Made by a program: the position numbers and the translations under genes. Of a stretch of DNA of 35,776 bases, positions 16,664 to 24,963 are shown piece by piece. The stretch's first letter is position 1. Each line of letters begins with the position of its first letter. Where the stretch lies: NCBI GenBank assembly GCA_035495815.1, contig DATJFH010000126.1:1-35776 (forward strand), written 5' to 3'. Under the pieces are notes generated by a model that was not told the origin of the DNA, ran no database searches, and was given only the letters and a program-made list of their open reading frames with translations. The DNA is from DATJFH01 sp035495815. Its GTDB lineage: Bacteria > Acidobacteriota > Terriglobia > Bryobacterales > Bryobacteraceae.

Positions 16664-18447
16664 CCCACCTTATTGCCCTGATTCTGCTCGTCGAGCCATT
16701 TTTTGAGAGGCGCGAAATAATCGAGGATCGCCGTGGCGTCCATTTCCCGCTTGCCGGTCAGCGCCTGGAGCGCGTCCGGCCAGGGGCGGCTTTGTCCCAT
16801 GGCCAGCATCGCTTCAAGGCGCCTGCCCGCCTCCTTGTTGTCGTAAATCGAACAGCGGTTCAACGGCCCGCTGCAACCGGCTGCCTGCGCCAGAGCCCGA
16901 TGAAATTGAAACTGGAGAATAAACGCCATGAAATAGCGCGTGTACGGCACATTGGCCGCCACATGATATTTCGCGCCGGGATCGAAGTTGCTCTCACTGC
17001 GGGAAATCGGCGGGGCGATGCCCTGGTATTTCAGGCGGAGCTGCCACCAGGTCTCGTTATACTTCTCGGGCGGGATCTCGCCGGAGAAGACCTTCCACCG
17101 CCACTGGTCGATGAGCAGGCCGAACGGCAGGAAGGCAATCTTCTCGAGCGCGGTGCGCAGCAGCAGCCCGACGTCCTTCGAAGGATCCGGGGCCGATTTC
17201 AGCAGCCCGATGCGGACCAGGTATTCCGGCGTCACCGAGAGCGCTATGGTATCGCCGACGGCCTCGTGAAAGCCGTCGTTGGCGCTGTCGCGGAAAAGGA
17301 ACGGCTGCTTGTTGTAGGCGCGCTGATAGAAGTTGTGGCCGAGCTCGTGGTGGATGGTGGTGAAATCCTCGCTGTTGATGTCGATACACATTTTGATCCG
17401 CAGGTCTTCCCGGGCGTCCACGTCCCAGGCGCTGGCATGGCAGACTACCTCGCGGTCGCGCGGCTTGACGAAAAGAGAGCGCTCCCAGAAGGTCGGCGGC
17501 AGCGGCGCGAAGCCGAGCGATGTGAAGAACTTCTCTCCATAGCGGACCATCTGTTTGGGATCCGTGTCGCGCTCTTTGAGAATCGCGGTCAGATCGAAGG
17601 TGGGGCCGGCGTCCTTCGGCGCCACCAGCGGGTAGATGTTCTCCCACTCCTGGGCCCACATATTGCCCAATAAATCGGCGGGGATGGGACCGTCGGCGGC
17701 AACGACGCTGGCGCCGTACTTCTCGCGCAGCCTGCTTCGCACGTAGGCATGGAGCGAGAGGTAGAGCGGCCGGACCTGGCCCCACAGCTTGTCCACCTCC
17801 TGGGAGAAAGCCTGCGGCGACATGTCGTATTTCGAGCGCCACATGGCGCCGGTATCGGCGAAGCCCAGCTCCCGGGCGCCCTTGTTAGCCAGCGCCACGT
17901 AGCGCTGGAAGGGCGTCCGCAGGGGCGGCGCGACCGCGTGCCAGCCGACCCAGCTTTCGCGCAGCTCTTTTACGTTGCGGCTGTTGGCCATGATTTTCGA
18001 GAGCTCGGTGAGATCGTAACAGTGCTCGCCCAGACAATATTTACCCTTCCCGTAGGCCCCTTCCATGCCGGCGATGATGCGGGTCAGCTCGGCGCCTTCC
18101 TTGGGATCGGACGGCGTGGCCACCGTCAGCGACAGACGGAGCAGCTTCATCTTGCGAGCCAGATCGTCGGGCAGCTTCAGGCCGTCGAAGCGCTTGGACT
18201 GCTTCACCAGATCGACTGTGGCGGCGATCGCCCGCTCATCGGCCTTGGCGGCGAGGAATTCGGTGTCGTCCGTGATGTAAGTATTCTTGACCCAGTCGGC
18301 GCGGCCGGATTCGACAGACAAAGTGAGCAGCTTCTCCTCCGCGGCATCGAGGAAGGCTTTGGCATCGGCGGCGGTCGGCTTGCTGTCCGCGCCAACGGCT
18401 ATTACGGAGGTCAGTGTGAAGAGTGCGGTCCAAGCAAGCGGCTTCAT
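16657..18447 (-). CDS. Peptidase family M2 (angiotensin-converting-enzyme-like dipeptidyl carboxypeptidase)
   Basis: 596 residues with a signal peptide (MKPLAWTALFTLTSVIAVGA), so exported. The zinc site is complete: H367-E368-L-G-H371, then E395 in GFHEAVGD, the HExxH-23 residues-E spacing of the ACE family. LLGNMWAQEWENIYPLV matches the ACE MWAQ-W-NIY segment, and the GKYCLGEHCYDL cysteine pair is as in M2 enzymes. It probably removes C-terminal dipeptides from peptides in the periplasm. It heads a two-gene minus-strand unit with the YCII-like protein and is divergent from the GH39 gene. AAGG sits only two to three bases before the ATG, so translation initiation may be weak or the message nearly leaderless. 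Confidence 0.94.
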   Translation of the reverse strand: MKPLAWTALFTLTSVIAVGADSKPTAADAKAFLDAAEEKLLTLSVESGRADWVKNTYITDDTEFLAAKADERAIAATVDLVKQSKRFDGLKLPDDLARKMKLLRLSLTVATPSDPKEGAELTRIIAGMEGAYGKGKYCLGEHCYDLTELSKIMANSRNVKELRESWVGWHAVAPPLRTPFQRYVALANKGARELGFADTGAMWRSKYDMSPQAFSQEVDKLWGQVRPLYLSLHAYVRSRLREKYGASVVAADGPIPADLLGNMWAQEWENIYPLVAPKDAGPTFDLTAILKERDTDPKQMVRYGEKFFTSLGFAPLPPTFWERSLFVKPRDREVVCHASAWDVDAREDLRIKMCIDINSEDFTTIHHELGHNFYQRAYNKQPFLFRDSANDGFHEAVGDTIALSVTPEYLVRIGLLKSAPDPSKDVGLLLRTALEKIAFLPFGLLIDQWRWKVFSGEIPPEKYNETWWQLRLKYQGIAPPISRSESNFDPGAKYHVAANVPYTRYFMAFILQFQFHRALAQAAGCSGPLNRCSIYDNKEAGRRLEAMLAMGQSRPWPDALQALTGKREMDATAILDYFAPLKKWLDEQNQGNKVGW

Positions 18448-18533
18448 ATCCTTATATTGTGGCTTATGTGCGGAGGTAATTCAGGGGGCGGACGGGGATA
18501 GTTCGTCCCGCCCAATGGCGCGGCAACCACGCC

Positions 18534-18564
18534 ATGACATCGGCCAGGCGACCTGAAATACTAT
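18534..18564 (+). promoter_or_regulatory. Possible promoter giving a leaderless GH39 message
   Basis: TACTAT at 18559-18564 is a good -10 box; ATGACA at 18534-18539 (five of six bases of TTGACA) lies 19 bases upstream. The -10 ends seven bases before the ATG at 18572, so transcription would begin at or beside the start codon. No Shine-Dalgarno is present, which fits a leaderless message. Judged by eye only. Confidence 0.35.
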
Positions 18565-18571
18565 TTCTGTC

Positions 18572-20242
18572 ATGGCGAATCGCAGATGTTTTCTTCCGCT
18601 GCTCGTAGCTTGCGGAATTTCGAGCGCGCAGGCCGTCGACATTCACGTGGACGCCGGGAAGAAGCTCGGTTCCCTGACGCCCATCTGGAGCTTCTTCGGA
18701 TACGACGAGCCGAACTACACCTACATGAAGGACGGCAGGAAGCTGCTGTCGGAGATCGCCGCGCTCAGTCCCGTCCCGGTGTACGTGCGAGTCCACAGCC
18801 TGCTGGTAACCGGCGACGGCGTGGCCGCGCTGAAGTGGGGCTCGACCAACGCCTACACCGAAGACAGCGCCGGCAAGCCCGTCTATGACTGGACGGTGGT
18901 GGACCGCATCTTCGACACGTACATTGAACGGAAAATGAAGCCGCTGGTCCAGATCGGCTTCATGCCGCAGGCGCTTTCCGTGAAGCCGGAGCCCTACCGG
19001 CATTATTGGAAGCCGGGCGACAAGTACAGCGACATCTTCACCGGCTGGGCTCATCCGCCGAAGGACTACTCGAAATGGGGAGAGCTGGTTTACCAGTGGG
19101 TGCGGCACTGCGTTCAGAAATTCGGAAAGGCGGAAGTGGAGTCCTGGCTTTGGGAGGTCTGGAACGAGCCGGACGGAGGCTACTGGCAGGGAACACCGGA
19201 GGAATTCCACAAGTTATACGACTATGCCGCGGATGGGGTAAAGCGTGCGCTGCCGGAGGCGCGCATCGGCGGTCCGGACACAACAGGTCCGGCTAACGAG
19301 CGCGCCGCGAAGTACCTGCGAGGCTTCCTCGAGCACGTGCTGCACGGCAAGAACTACGCCACCGGGAAGACGGGTTCCCCGCTCGATCACATCCTGTTTC
19401 ACGCGAAGGGCAGTCCGAAGTTCGTCGATGGCGTAGTGGTGATGGGGATCGAAAACCAGCTGCGCAGCCTGGCAAAGGGATTCGAGATCATCGCGTCCTT
19501 TCCCGAACTGAAGGGCCGTCCGGTGATGATCGGAGAGTCCGACCCGGAGGGCTGTGCGGGCTGCTCCTCCCGCGTCTATCCGCAGAACGCCTATCGCAAC
19601 GGCGTCATGTATTCGAGCTACACGGCGGCAGTGATGCCGCGCCACCTCGATCTGGCGGCCAAATATGGAGTGAATCTAAAAGGTGCGGTGACCTGGGCGT
19701 TCGAATTCGAGGACCAACCTTACTTCGACGGATTTCGCGACCTGGCGACCAACGGCGTGGACAAGCCTGTGCTGAACGTATTCCGCATGCTGGGCATGAT
19801 GACGGGCGACCGGCTGGCTGTGTCCAACCCGTCGGCCGCTCCCCTCGAGGCGATGGTTGCCTCCGGTGTAAAGGACCGGCCGGACATTCACGCGCTGGCC
19901 AGCGCCGGCGCACGTTCAGTAGCCGTGCTGTTGTCGAACTATCACGATTCGGGCAAGCCCGCTGCGGCGGCCGCGATCGATCTCCGCCTGTCCGGACTGC
20001 CTGCGGGCAGAATTCTGCTGCAGCACTATCGCGTCGATCATGAGTACAGCAATTCCTACGAAGTCTGGAAGAAGCTGGGATCTCCGCAGGCGCCGCAACC
20101 CGCCCAGTACAAGGAGCTGGAGCGGTCGGGACAACTGCAGATGTTCGGATCGCCCCGTTACATCAGCCCACAGGACGGCCAGACGCGCGTCCGTTTCGAT
20201 CTTCCCCGGCACGGCGTGTCCCTGATTCGGCTAACTTGGTAG
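18572..20242 (+). CDS. Secreted glycoside hydrolase family 39-like protein (beta-xylosidase type)
   Basis: 556 residues: a signal peptide (MANRRCFLPLLVACGISSAQA) and a TIM-barrel hydrolase of clan GH-A. FFGYDEPNYTYMKDGRKLL and VRVHSLLVTGDG follow GH39 enzymes; E199 in VWNEPDGGYW is the predicted acid/base and E322 in MIGESDPEG the predicted nucleophile. A smaller beta-sandwich-like C-terminal region follows (VAVLLSNYHDSG...RYISPQDGQTRVRFDLPRHG). The likely substrate is a plant or microbial beta-xyloside or related glycoside; specificity cannot be read from sequence. The ATG at 18572 has no Shine-Dalgarno (see promoter entry). The next gene begins two bases after the stop. Confidence 0.9.
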   Translation: MANRRCFLPLLVACGISSAQAVDIHVDAGKKLGSLTPIWSFFGYDEPNYTYMKDGRKLLSEIAALSPVPVYVRVHSLLVTGDGVAALKWGSTNAYTEDSAGKPVYDWTVVDRIFDTYIERKMKPLVQIGFMPQALSVKPEPYRHYWKPGDKYSDIFTGWAHPPKDYSKWGELVYQWVRHCVQKFGKAEVESWLWEVWNEPDGGYWQGTPEEFHKLYDYAADGVKRALPEARIGGPDTTGPANERAAKYLRGFLEHVLHGKNYATGKTGSPLDHILFHAKGSPKFVDGVVVMGIENQLRSLAKGFEIIASFPELKGRPVMIGESDPEGCAGCSSRVYPQNAYRNGVMYSSYTAAVMPRHLDLAAKYGVNLKGAVTWAFEFEDQPYFDGFRDLATNGVDKPVLNVFRMLGMMTGDRLAVSNPSAAPLEAMVASGVKDRPDIHALASAGARSVAVLLSNYHDSGKPAAAAAIDLRLSGLPAGRILLQHYRVDHEYSNSYEVWKKLGSPQAPQPAQYKELERSGQLQMFGSPRYISPQDGQTRVRFDLPRHGVSLIRLTW

Positions 20243-20244
20243 GC

Positions 20245-20952
20245 ATGCCGAAGTTCGATCTGTCGCAGACGCAGGTCCTGGCCGAGCTGTTCCAAACACC
20301 CAGGGAGAACAGAGACGACAGCTGGCGGGCGCGCTTTTATGCGGCCGTCCCGGACGCCACGCTTCGAAGCTTCGATCCGCAGGTGAGCCGCGGGCCGGAT
20401 ACTTTTCCCTATTTTGAAATGGCGATACCCGATCCCGGCCCGGTGACGCCGTTCTGCCTCACGCACGTGCTCGATTTCCTGCTCGATAACGGCCTGGGCG
20501 CGGTAATTTTCGGCGGGTCAGACAAGTCGGCCGGACCGGAATGGGTATTCACCTACGGCAACCTGCTTTCCTACAGTTTGTACGGCGATTTCGAAGGCGA
20601 GCCGGCAGCGCGGCAGGAAGGGGCGCGCGCCGGGAAGCCGGCGGCGGGGCAGACGCAGGCGCTGGTGGCCGCGCCCAGCGAAGCCTACCTGCCTCAGCGC
20701 GCGCGAAAGGTGATCGGCGATTACATGCGCGGGGTCTATCGGCATCCCGATCCAAAGGTGGCGCTGCTCGACGACCCGCGCCTGAATCCGTCGCGAAACC
20801 TGATGTTGAATCTGACGCTCGAGCAATACCACGGCGACCGGACAAATCTCGACGCGGCGATGCGCTATCTGAGCTGGTTCCTGCCGCAAACCTACGCGCT
20901 GGTAGCGATGCCCGCCGGCTGGTCCGACGCGAATTTCGTCCCGCTGGCTTAA
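20245..20952 (+). CDS. Hypothetical protein (235 aa) downstream of GH39
   Basis: I do not recognise a family. The protein is soluble with no signal peptide. It starts MPKFDLSQTQVLAELFQTPR, then has a central part with VTPFCLTHVLDFLLDNGLGA and WVFTYGNLLSYSLYGDF. An Ala/Gly/Gln-rich linker (about residues 115-145) separates this from a C-terminal part with NLMLNLTLEQYHGDRTNL and YLSWFLPQTYALVAMPAGW. The ATG at 20245 is two bases after the GH39 stop, so expression is probably coupled to it. The protein has no export signal while its neighbour is exported, so a shared pathway is not obvious. It converges with the amidohydrolase gene seven bases away. Confidence 0.72.
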   Translation: MPKFDLSQTQVLAELFQTPRENRDDSWRARFYAAVPDATLRSFDPQVSRGPDTFPYFEMAIPDPGPVTPFCLTHVLDFLLDNGLGAVIFGGSDKSAGPEWVFTYGNLLSYSLYGDFEGEPAARQEGARAGKPAAGQTQALVAAPSEAYLPQRARKVIGDYMRGVYRHPDPKVALLDDPRLNPSRNLMLNLTLEQYHGDRTNLDAAMRYLSWFLPQTYALVAMPAGWSDANFVPLA

Positions 20953-20959
20953 ACCGCAA

Positions 20960-22003
20960 TCACCACGCGCCCGGCAGCCAGCGAACCGCGTTGTCGTGGA
21001 AAATCCTGCGCAGCACGCCATCGGGAAGACCCAGCCCGCGAACTTCCTGTCCGCGAAACTGCAGGGTGTCCTGCCGCGATAAGAAGTCCCACTCGCTGTC
21101 ATGCGTCAAGAGAAACGATTTCGCCGCTGCCTCGTGGTCGCCGTCCCGCAGTTGAAAATCGGTCGCGTAAAGGACTCGATCCGAATAATTCCGCAGGAAC
21201 GCCTGCGCGGTTTCCCGTTTTTCGCGGGCGAGGTAGCGCACGCGGGCCGCCATGTCCACCACGAAGTTAGGGTACCGATCCAGCCATTTGGCGACCCGGT
21301 CCAGATTCCCTTCGCTGCTGCCGAAATGGCAGCCGATCACGCGGAGCCTGGGATGACGGGCAAGGACGCGGTCCCGCGCCGCCAGAATCTGTTCTTTCGA
21401 AGGCGCGCCGCGGCGTCCGCGCATGTGCCATTCCGGATGACTCCGGAAGTAGGCGCTCTCCGGATCGCCGGGGTCAAGGGTCCCCCAAGCCGCGTCCGGA
21501 TCGGCCAGATGCGCCAGCAGCGTTTTCCCGGCCCGCTCGATCGCCGCGTAAACCGGCGTGAGAACGGGATTGTCCGGCAGCAGGTATTGGCCCGATTTGG
21601 ACTTCACGCCCATGCCGATGTTCTTCCAGATCTTCACCCCGGCGGCGCCTTTTGCGAAGGCCTGCCGCAGGCTCTCGATCGTGCGCTCGGCAAAGTCTGG
21701 GCTCTCGAATCCCCGCGGATCGAATGTGGCGGCCCAGGCCAGCCGCCCCTCGGAACGGCGCACGGCCGACTGCGTACCCAATGTCATCTGGTCGAGAACC
21801 GAGGGTTCGTCGTCCATCTCGCGCGAATCGCAAATGCTCAAACCCCGCCAGCCTGATTTTTCCATGGCGGCGATCAGCGGCGGCGCGTGCCAGTGGACGT
21901 GCACGTGCGTGTCGATGCGCTGAAAATCCGGTTGGGCCGCGGCATGCAAGGCGGTCCACGACGCCGGCGCTGCGGAGAGCCATTCTCTACGGGTCATCGC
22001 CAT
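20960..22003 (-). CDS. TIM-barrel amidohydrolase (Amidohydro_2 family), exported
   Basis: 347 residues. The start MAMTRREWLSAAPASWTALH looks like a short Tat/Sec signal (RRxWL). The barrel begins with RIDTHVHVHWH (H33, H35 as candidate metal ligands); GAAGVKIWKNIG, LLAHLADPDAAWG, VIGCHFGSSEGNL and DRVLYATDFQLRDG supply the later histidines and the final aspartate expected in amidohydrolase-2 enzymes such as decarboxylases and lactonases. The reaction cannot be named from sequence. The start at 22003 is supported by AAGGAGA seven bases upstream. It stands alone on the minus strand, divergent from the tannase-family gene. Confidence 0.88.
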   Translation of the reverse strand: MAMTRREWLSAAPASWTALHAAAQPDFQRIDTHVHVHWHAPPLIAAMEKSGWRGLSICDSREMDDEPSVLDQMTLGTQSAVRRSEGRLAWAATFDPRGFESPDFAERTIESLRQAFAKGAAGVKIWKNIGMGVKSKSGQYLLPDNPVLTPVYAAIERAGKTLLAHLADPDAAWGTLDPGDPESAYFRSHPEWHMRGRRGAPSKEQILAARDRVLARHPRLRVIGCHFGSSEGNLDRVAKWLDRYPNFVVDMAARVRYLAREKRETAQAFLRNYSDRVLYATDFQLRDGDHEAAAKSFLLTHDSEWDFLSRQDTLQFRGQEVRGLGLPDGVLRRIFHDNAVRWLPGAW

Positions 22004-22104
22004 TCCTCATTCTCCTTCAGCGCACGGCGCGGTGCGACGGAGGCCTGCACGGAATATACTGGTGCTTCCCGGCGCAGCCCGCGTGAAGGGCAGAAGGAGA
22101 TGGT

Positions 22105-23634
22105 ATGAAGAGAGCCGTTTCGTTATCCGCGGCGGTCCTGGCCGCAGCCTCGTCTATTCCGGCGCAAGCCGCCGGCTCTTCCTGCGAGAGTTTGAAGGAC
22201 CTCAGATTACCGCACACCACCATCACCATGGCGCAAATAACGCCGGCCGGTCAATTCACCGCGCCTCCGGGAGGTCCTGGCGCGCAGGGTCCCGCGCCTT
22301 ACGAGAGCCTGCCTGCTTTCTGCCGTGTGGGGGCCACCATCGCGCCTACTTCGGATTCCGACATCAAGATTGAAGTCTGGCTGCCGGAGGCTGGGTGGAA
22401 CGGAAAATTCCAGGCGGTCGGCAACGGAGGCTGGTCCGGGTCGATTGTTTACGGGGCGCTGGCCAGGGCGCTGCAGCGAGGTTACGCTACCGCCAGCACC
22501 GACACCGGACATTCCGGCGGCAGCGGCAGTTTTGCCCTGGGCCACCCGGAGAAGCTGATCGATTTCGGATATCGCGCGGTGCATGAGATGACCGTCCAGG
22601 CGAAAGCGGTCGTGGCCGCTTTTTACGGCGCCGGGCCGAAGTTTTCCTACTGGGTGGGCTGCTCTTCGGGCGGCAAGCAGGGTCTGAAGGAAGCGCAGAA
22701 GTATCCCGGGGATTTCAACGGCATTGTCGCCGGAGCGCCCGCGAACTACTGGACGCACCTGATGACGGGCGCTCTGTGGATCGGCCACGCCACCCTGAAG
22801 GACCCGGCCAGCTACATTCCGCCCGCCAAGTACCCGCTGATCAACAAAGCGGCGCTGGAGGCCTGCGACGCGCTGGATGGCGTCAGCGACGGATTGCTCG
22901 AGAATCCGGCCAGGTGCGGCTTCGATCCGAAGGTCCTGCTCTGCAAGGGTGAAGATGCGCCTTCCTGCCTCACCGCGGGGCAGGTGGAGGCGGCCCGCAA
23001 GATTTACGGCCCTGCCAGAAGCCCTTCCACGGGGAAAGAAATCTTCCCCGGATTGGCGAAGGGCAGTGAACTGGGCTGGGGGGCCCTCGCCGGCGGGCCG
23101 AAACCGTTCCCGATTCCCGACGACCATTTCAAGTACGTGGTGTTCAAAAACACCAACTGGGATTGGCGAACGCTGGACTTCGACAAAGACCTGGCGCTCG
23201 CCGACAAGATCGATAATGGAACGATCAACGCCACCGATCCGGACCTGAAGAAATTCGCCGGGCGCGGCGGAAAGCTCATTCTCTACCACGGCTGGAACGA
23301 TCAGCTCATCGCCCCGATGAACAGCGTGAACTACTACAACAGCGTCGTCGGCAAGATGGGCGGAGCGGCCAAAGTGGAAAACTCGATAAGGCTCTTCATG
23401 GCGCCGGGTATGGGTCACTGCGCGGGCGGTCCCGGACCGAATACGTTCGACGCGCTGAAGGCGCTCGAACAGTGGGTGGAGCACGGGAAGGCGCCGGACC
23501 GGATCGAGGCGTCCCATATGGCGGGCGGAAAAGCGGACCGCACACGGCCGTTATGCCCGTATCCGCAGGTGGCCAAATACACCGGAACCGGAAGCACGGA
23601 CGAAGCCGCGAATTTCACCTGCGCGGCCGAGTAG
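22105..23634 (+). CDS. Secreted tannase/feruloyl esterase family protein
   Basis: 509 residues with a signal peptide (MKRAVSLSAAVLAAASSIPA then QA). It carries the tannase family's CS-D-HC arrangement: C186-S187 in VGCSSGGKQG (nucleophile), D399 in LYHGWNDQLI and H438-C439 in PGMGHCAGG, where the two cysteines normally form a disulfide that holds the catalytic Ser and His together. NGGWSGSI, GYATASTDTGHSG and DGVSDGLLENPARC are further family segments, the last recalling the calcium-binding lid. It would cleave aromatic esters such as galloyl or feruloyl esters in plant material, outside the cytoplasm. AAGGAG sits six bases before the ATG. Confidence 0.95.
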   Translation: MKRAVSLSAAVLAAASSIPAQAAGSSCESLKDLRLPHTTITMAQITPAGQFTAPPGGPGAQGPAPYESLPAFCRVGATIAPTSDSDIKIEVWLPEAGWNGKFQAVGNGGWSGSIVYGALARALQRGYATASTDTGHSGGSGSFALGHPEKLIDFGYRAVHEMTVQAKAVVAAFYGAGPKFSYWVGCSSGGKQGLKEAQKYPGDFNGIVAGAPANYWTHLMTGALWIGHATLKDPASYIPPAKYPLINKAALEACDALDGVSDGLLENPARCGFDPKVLLCKGEDAPSCLTAGQVEAARKIYGPARSPSTGKEIFPGLAKGSELGWGALAGGPKPFPIPDDHFKYVVFKNTNWDWRTLDFDKDLALADKIDNGTINATDPDLKKFAGRGGKLILYHGWNDQLIAPMNSVNYYNSVVGKMGGAAKVENSIRLFMAPGMGHCAGGPGPNTFDALKALEQWVEHGKAPDRIEASHMAGGKADRTRPLCPYPQVAKYTGTGSTDEAANFTCAAE

Positions 23635-23649
23635 ACATGAGCTTCGCCC

Positions 23650-24963
23650 TTGGATCCGAGTAAACCGCGACGGCAGCTCGGCCTGTTCGACGCCACGATG
23701 ATCGTGATGGGCGGCATCGTCGGATCCGGAATTTTCATCAACCCCTATGTGGTCGCGTTGCACGTCCACACGACGGCGCTGATTCTGGGCGCCTGGCTGG
23801 CCGGGGGCGCGCTGGCGATGATGGGGGCCTTCATCTGGGCGGAGTTGGCGACGCGGCTGCCTGGAGCGGGCGGGCAATACCTGTATCTGCGGGAGGCGTT
23901 CCATCCCGCAGTGGCCTTCCTCTACGGATGGGTGCTGCTGCTGGTGATCCAGACCGGCGGGATGGCGGCGGTGGCGGTGACCTTCGCCAGGTATTTTCGC
24001 GAGATTACCGGTGTGGCGGCGGCGGAGGGCGCGATCGCCTCGGCTGCGCTGCTGGGTCTGACCGCGGTGAATTGCCTGGGCGCAAGGGCCGGCAGCAACG
24101 TGCAGAGCGCTTTCATGCTGCTGAAAACGGCAGCGATCCTGGCGATGGTGGCCGCGGGACTGTGGCTGGGCGGCGAAATACATCCGGCGGCGGCTGCAGC
24201 GGAGCCGATCTCGTGGGGGCTGATCGGCGCGATGGGGGCCGCCATGACCCCGGTCGCTTTCGCCTACGGCGGATGGCAGACGGCCAGTTTCGTTGCGGCC
24301 GAGATGCGCGATCCGAAACGCGACCTGTCGCGCGGGCTGATAACCGGCGTGAGCGGGGTGGTTCTGCTTTATGTGGCGGTGAACTTCGTCTGTGTGCGAG
24401 TGCTGGGACCGGAGGGTCTGGCGCAAACCAGGACGCCGGCATCGGCGGTGATGCGCGCCGCGCTCGGGGAGCAGGGCGCCTATTGGATCGCCGTGGGAAT
24501 CGCCATCTCGACCTTCGGATTCCTCAGCAACGGGATCCTGACGGCGCCGCGCGTGTATTACGCCATGGCTTGCGACGGCCTCTTCTTTCGGAGCGTCGGT
24601 TCGCTTTCGAAGAGGACGGGCGCGCCGGTGGCGGCCATTCTACTGCAAGGCGCCACCGCGACGGTCATCGCGCTCTCCGGGCGCTACGAGCAGATTCTGA
24701 ATTACGTGGTATCGGTGGATTTCATTGCCTTCGGCCTCACCGCGGCCGCCCTGATTGTGCTGCGGAGGAGAAACGCAGGGGTGGAAGGCGCTGTTTACCC
24801 CGCGCCGGGACATCCTTACACAACCGTTCTGTTCGCGCTGGCCTGCGCGGGCATTGTCGCGGCCACGATCGCCAGTCATCCGGCCGACAGCTTGACTGGA
24901 CTCGGCATTCTGGCGGCGGGAATTCCCGTATATTTATACTGGCGGCGGCAAAACATTTCATGA
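23650..24963 (+). CDS. APC-superfamily amino acid permease
   Basis: 437 residues and about twelve membrane helices. The first helix has IVMGGIVGSGIFINPYVVA, the GxGIF unwound substrate-binding motif of APC/LAT transporters; FAYGGWQTASFVAAEMRDPKRD matches helix 6 and the following loop (E-x(2)-DP-x(3)-P family motif, here DPKRDLSRG), and GILTAPRVYYAMACDG matches helix 8. It would import amino acids across the inner membrane. The start is taken at TTG 23650, 15 bases after the tannase stop, because the conserved N-terminus begins just after it and no in-frame ATG precedes the first helix. Its stop overlaps the aminotransferase start as ATGA. Confidence 0.92.
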   Translation: MDPSKPRRQLGLFDATMIVMGGIVGSGIFINPYVVALHVHTTALILGAWLAGGALAMMGAFIWAELATRLPGAGGQYLYLREAFHPAVAFLYGWVLLLVIQTGGMAAVAVTFARYFREITGVAAAEGAIASAALLGLTAVNCLGARAGSNVQSAFMLLKTAAILAMVAAGLWLGGEIHPAAAAAEPISWGLIGAMGAAMTPVAFAYGGWQTASFVAAEMRDPKRDLSRGLITGVSGVVLLYVAVNFVCVRVLGPEGLAQTRTPASAVMRAALGEQGAYWIAVGIAISTFGFLSNGILTAPRVYYAMACDGLFFRSVGSLSKRTGAPVAAILLQGATATVIALSGRYEQILNYVVSVDFIAFGLTAAALIVLRRRNAGVEGAVYPAPGHPYTTVLFALACAGIVAATIASHPADSLTGLGILAAGIPVYLYWRRQNIS

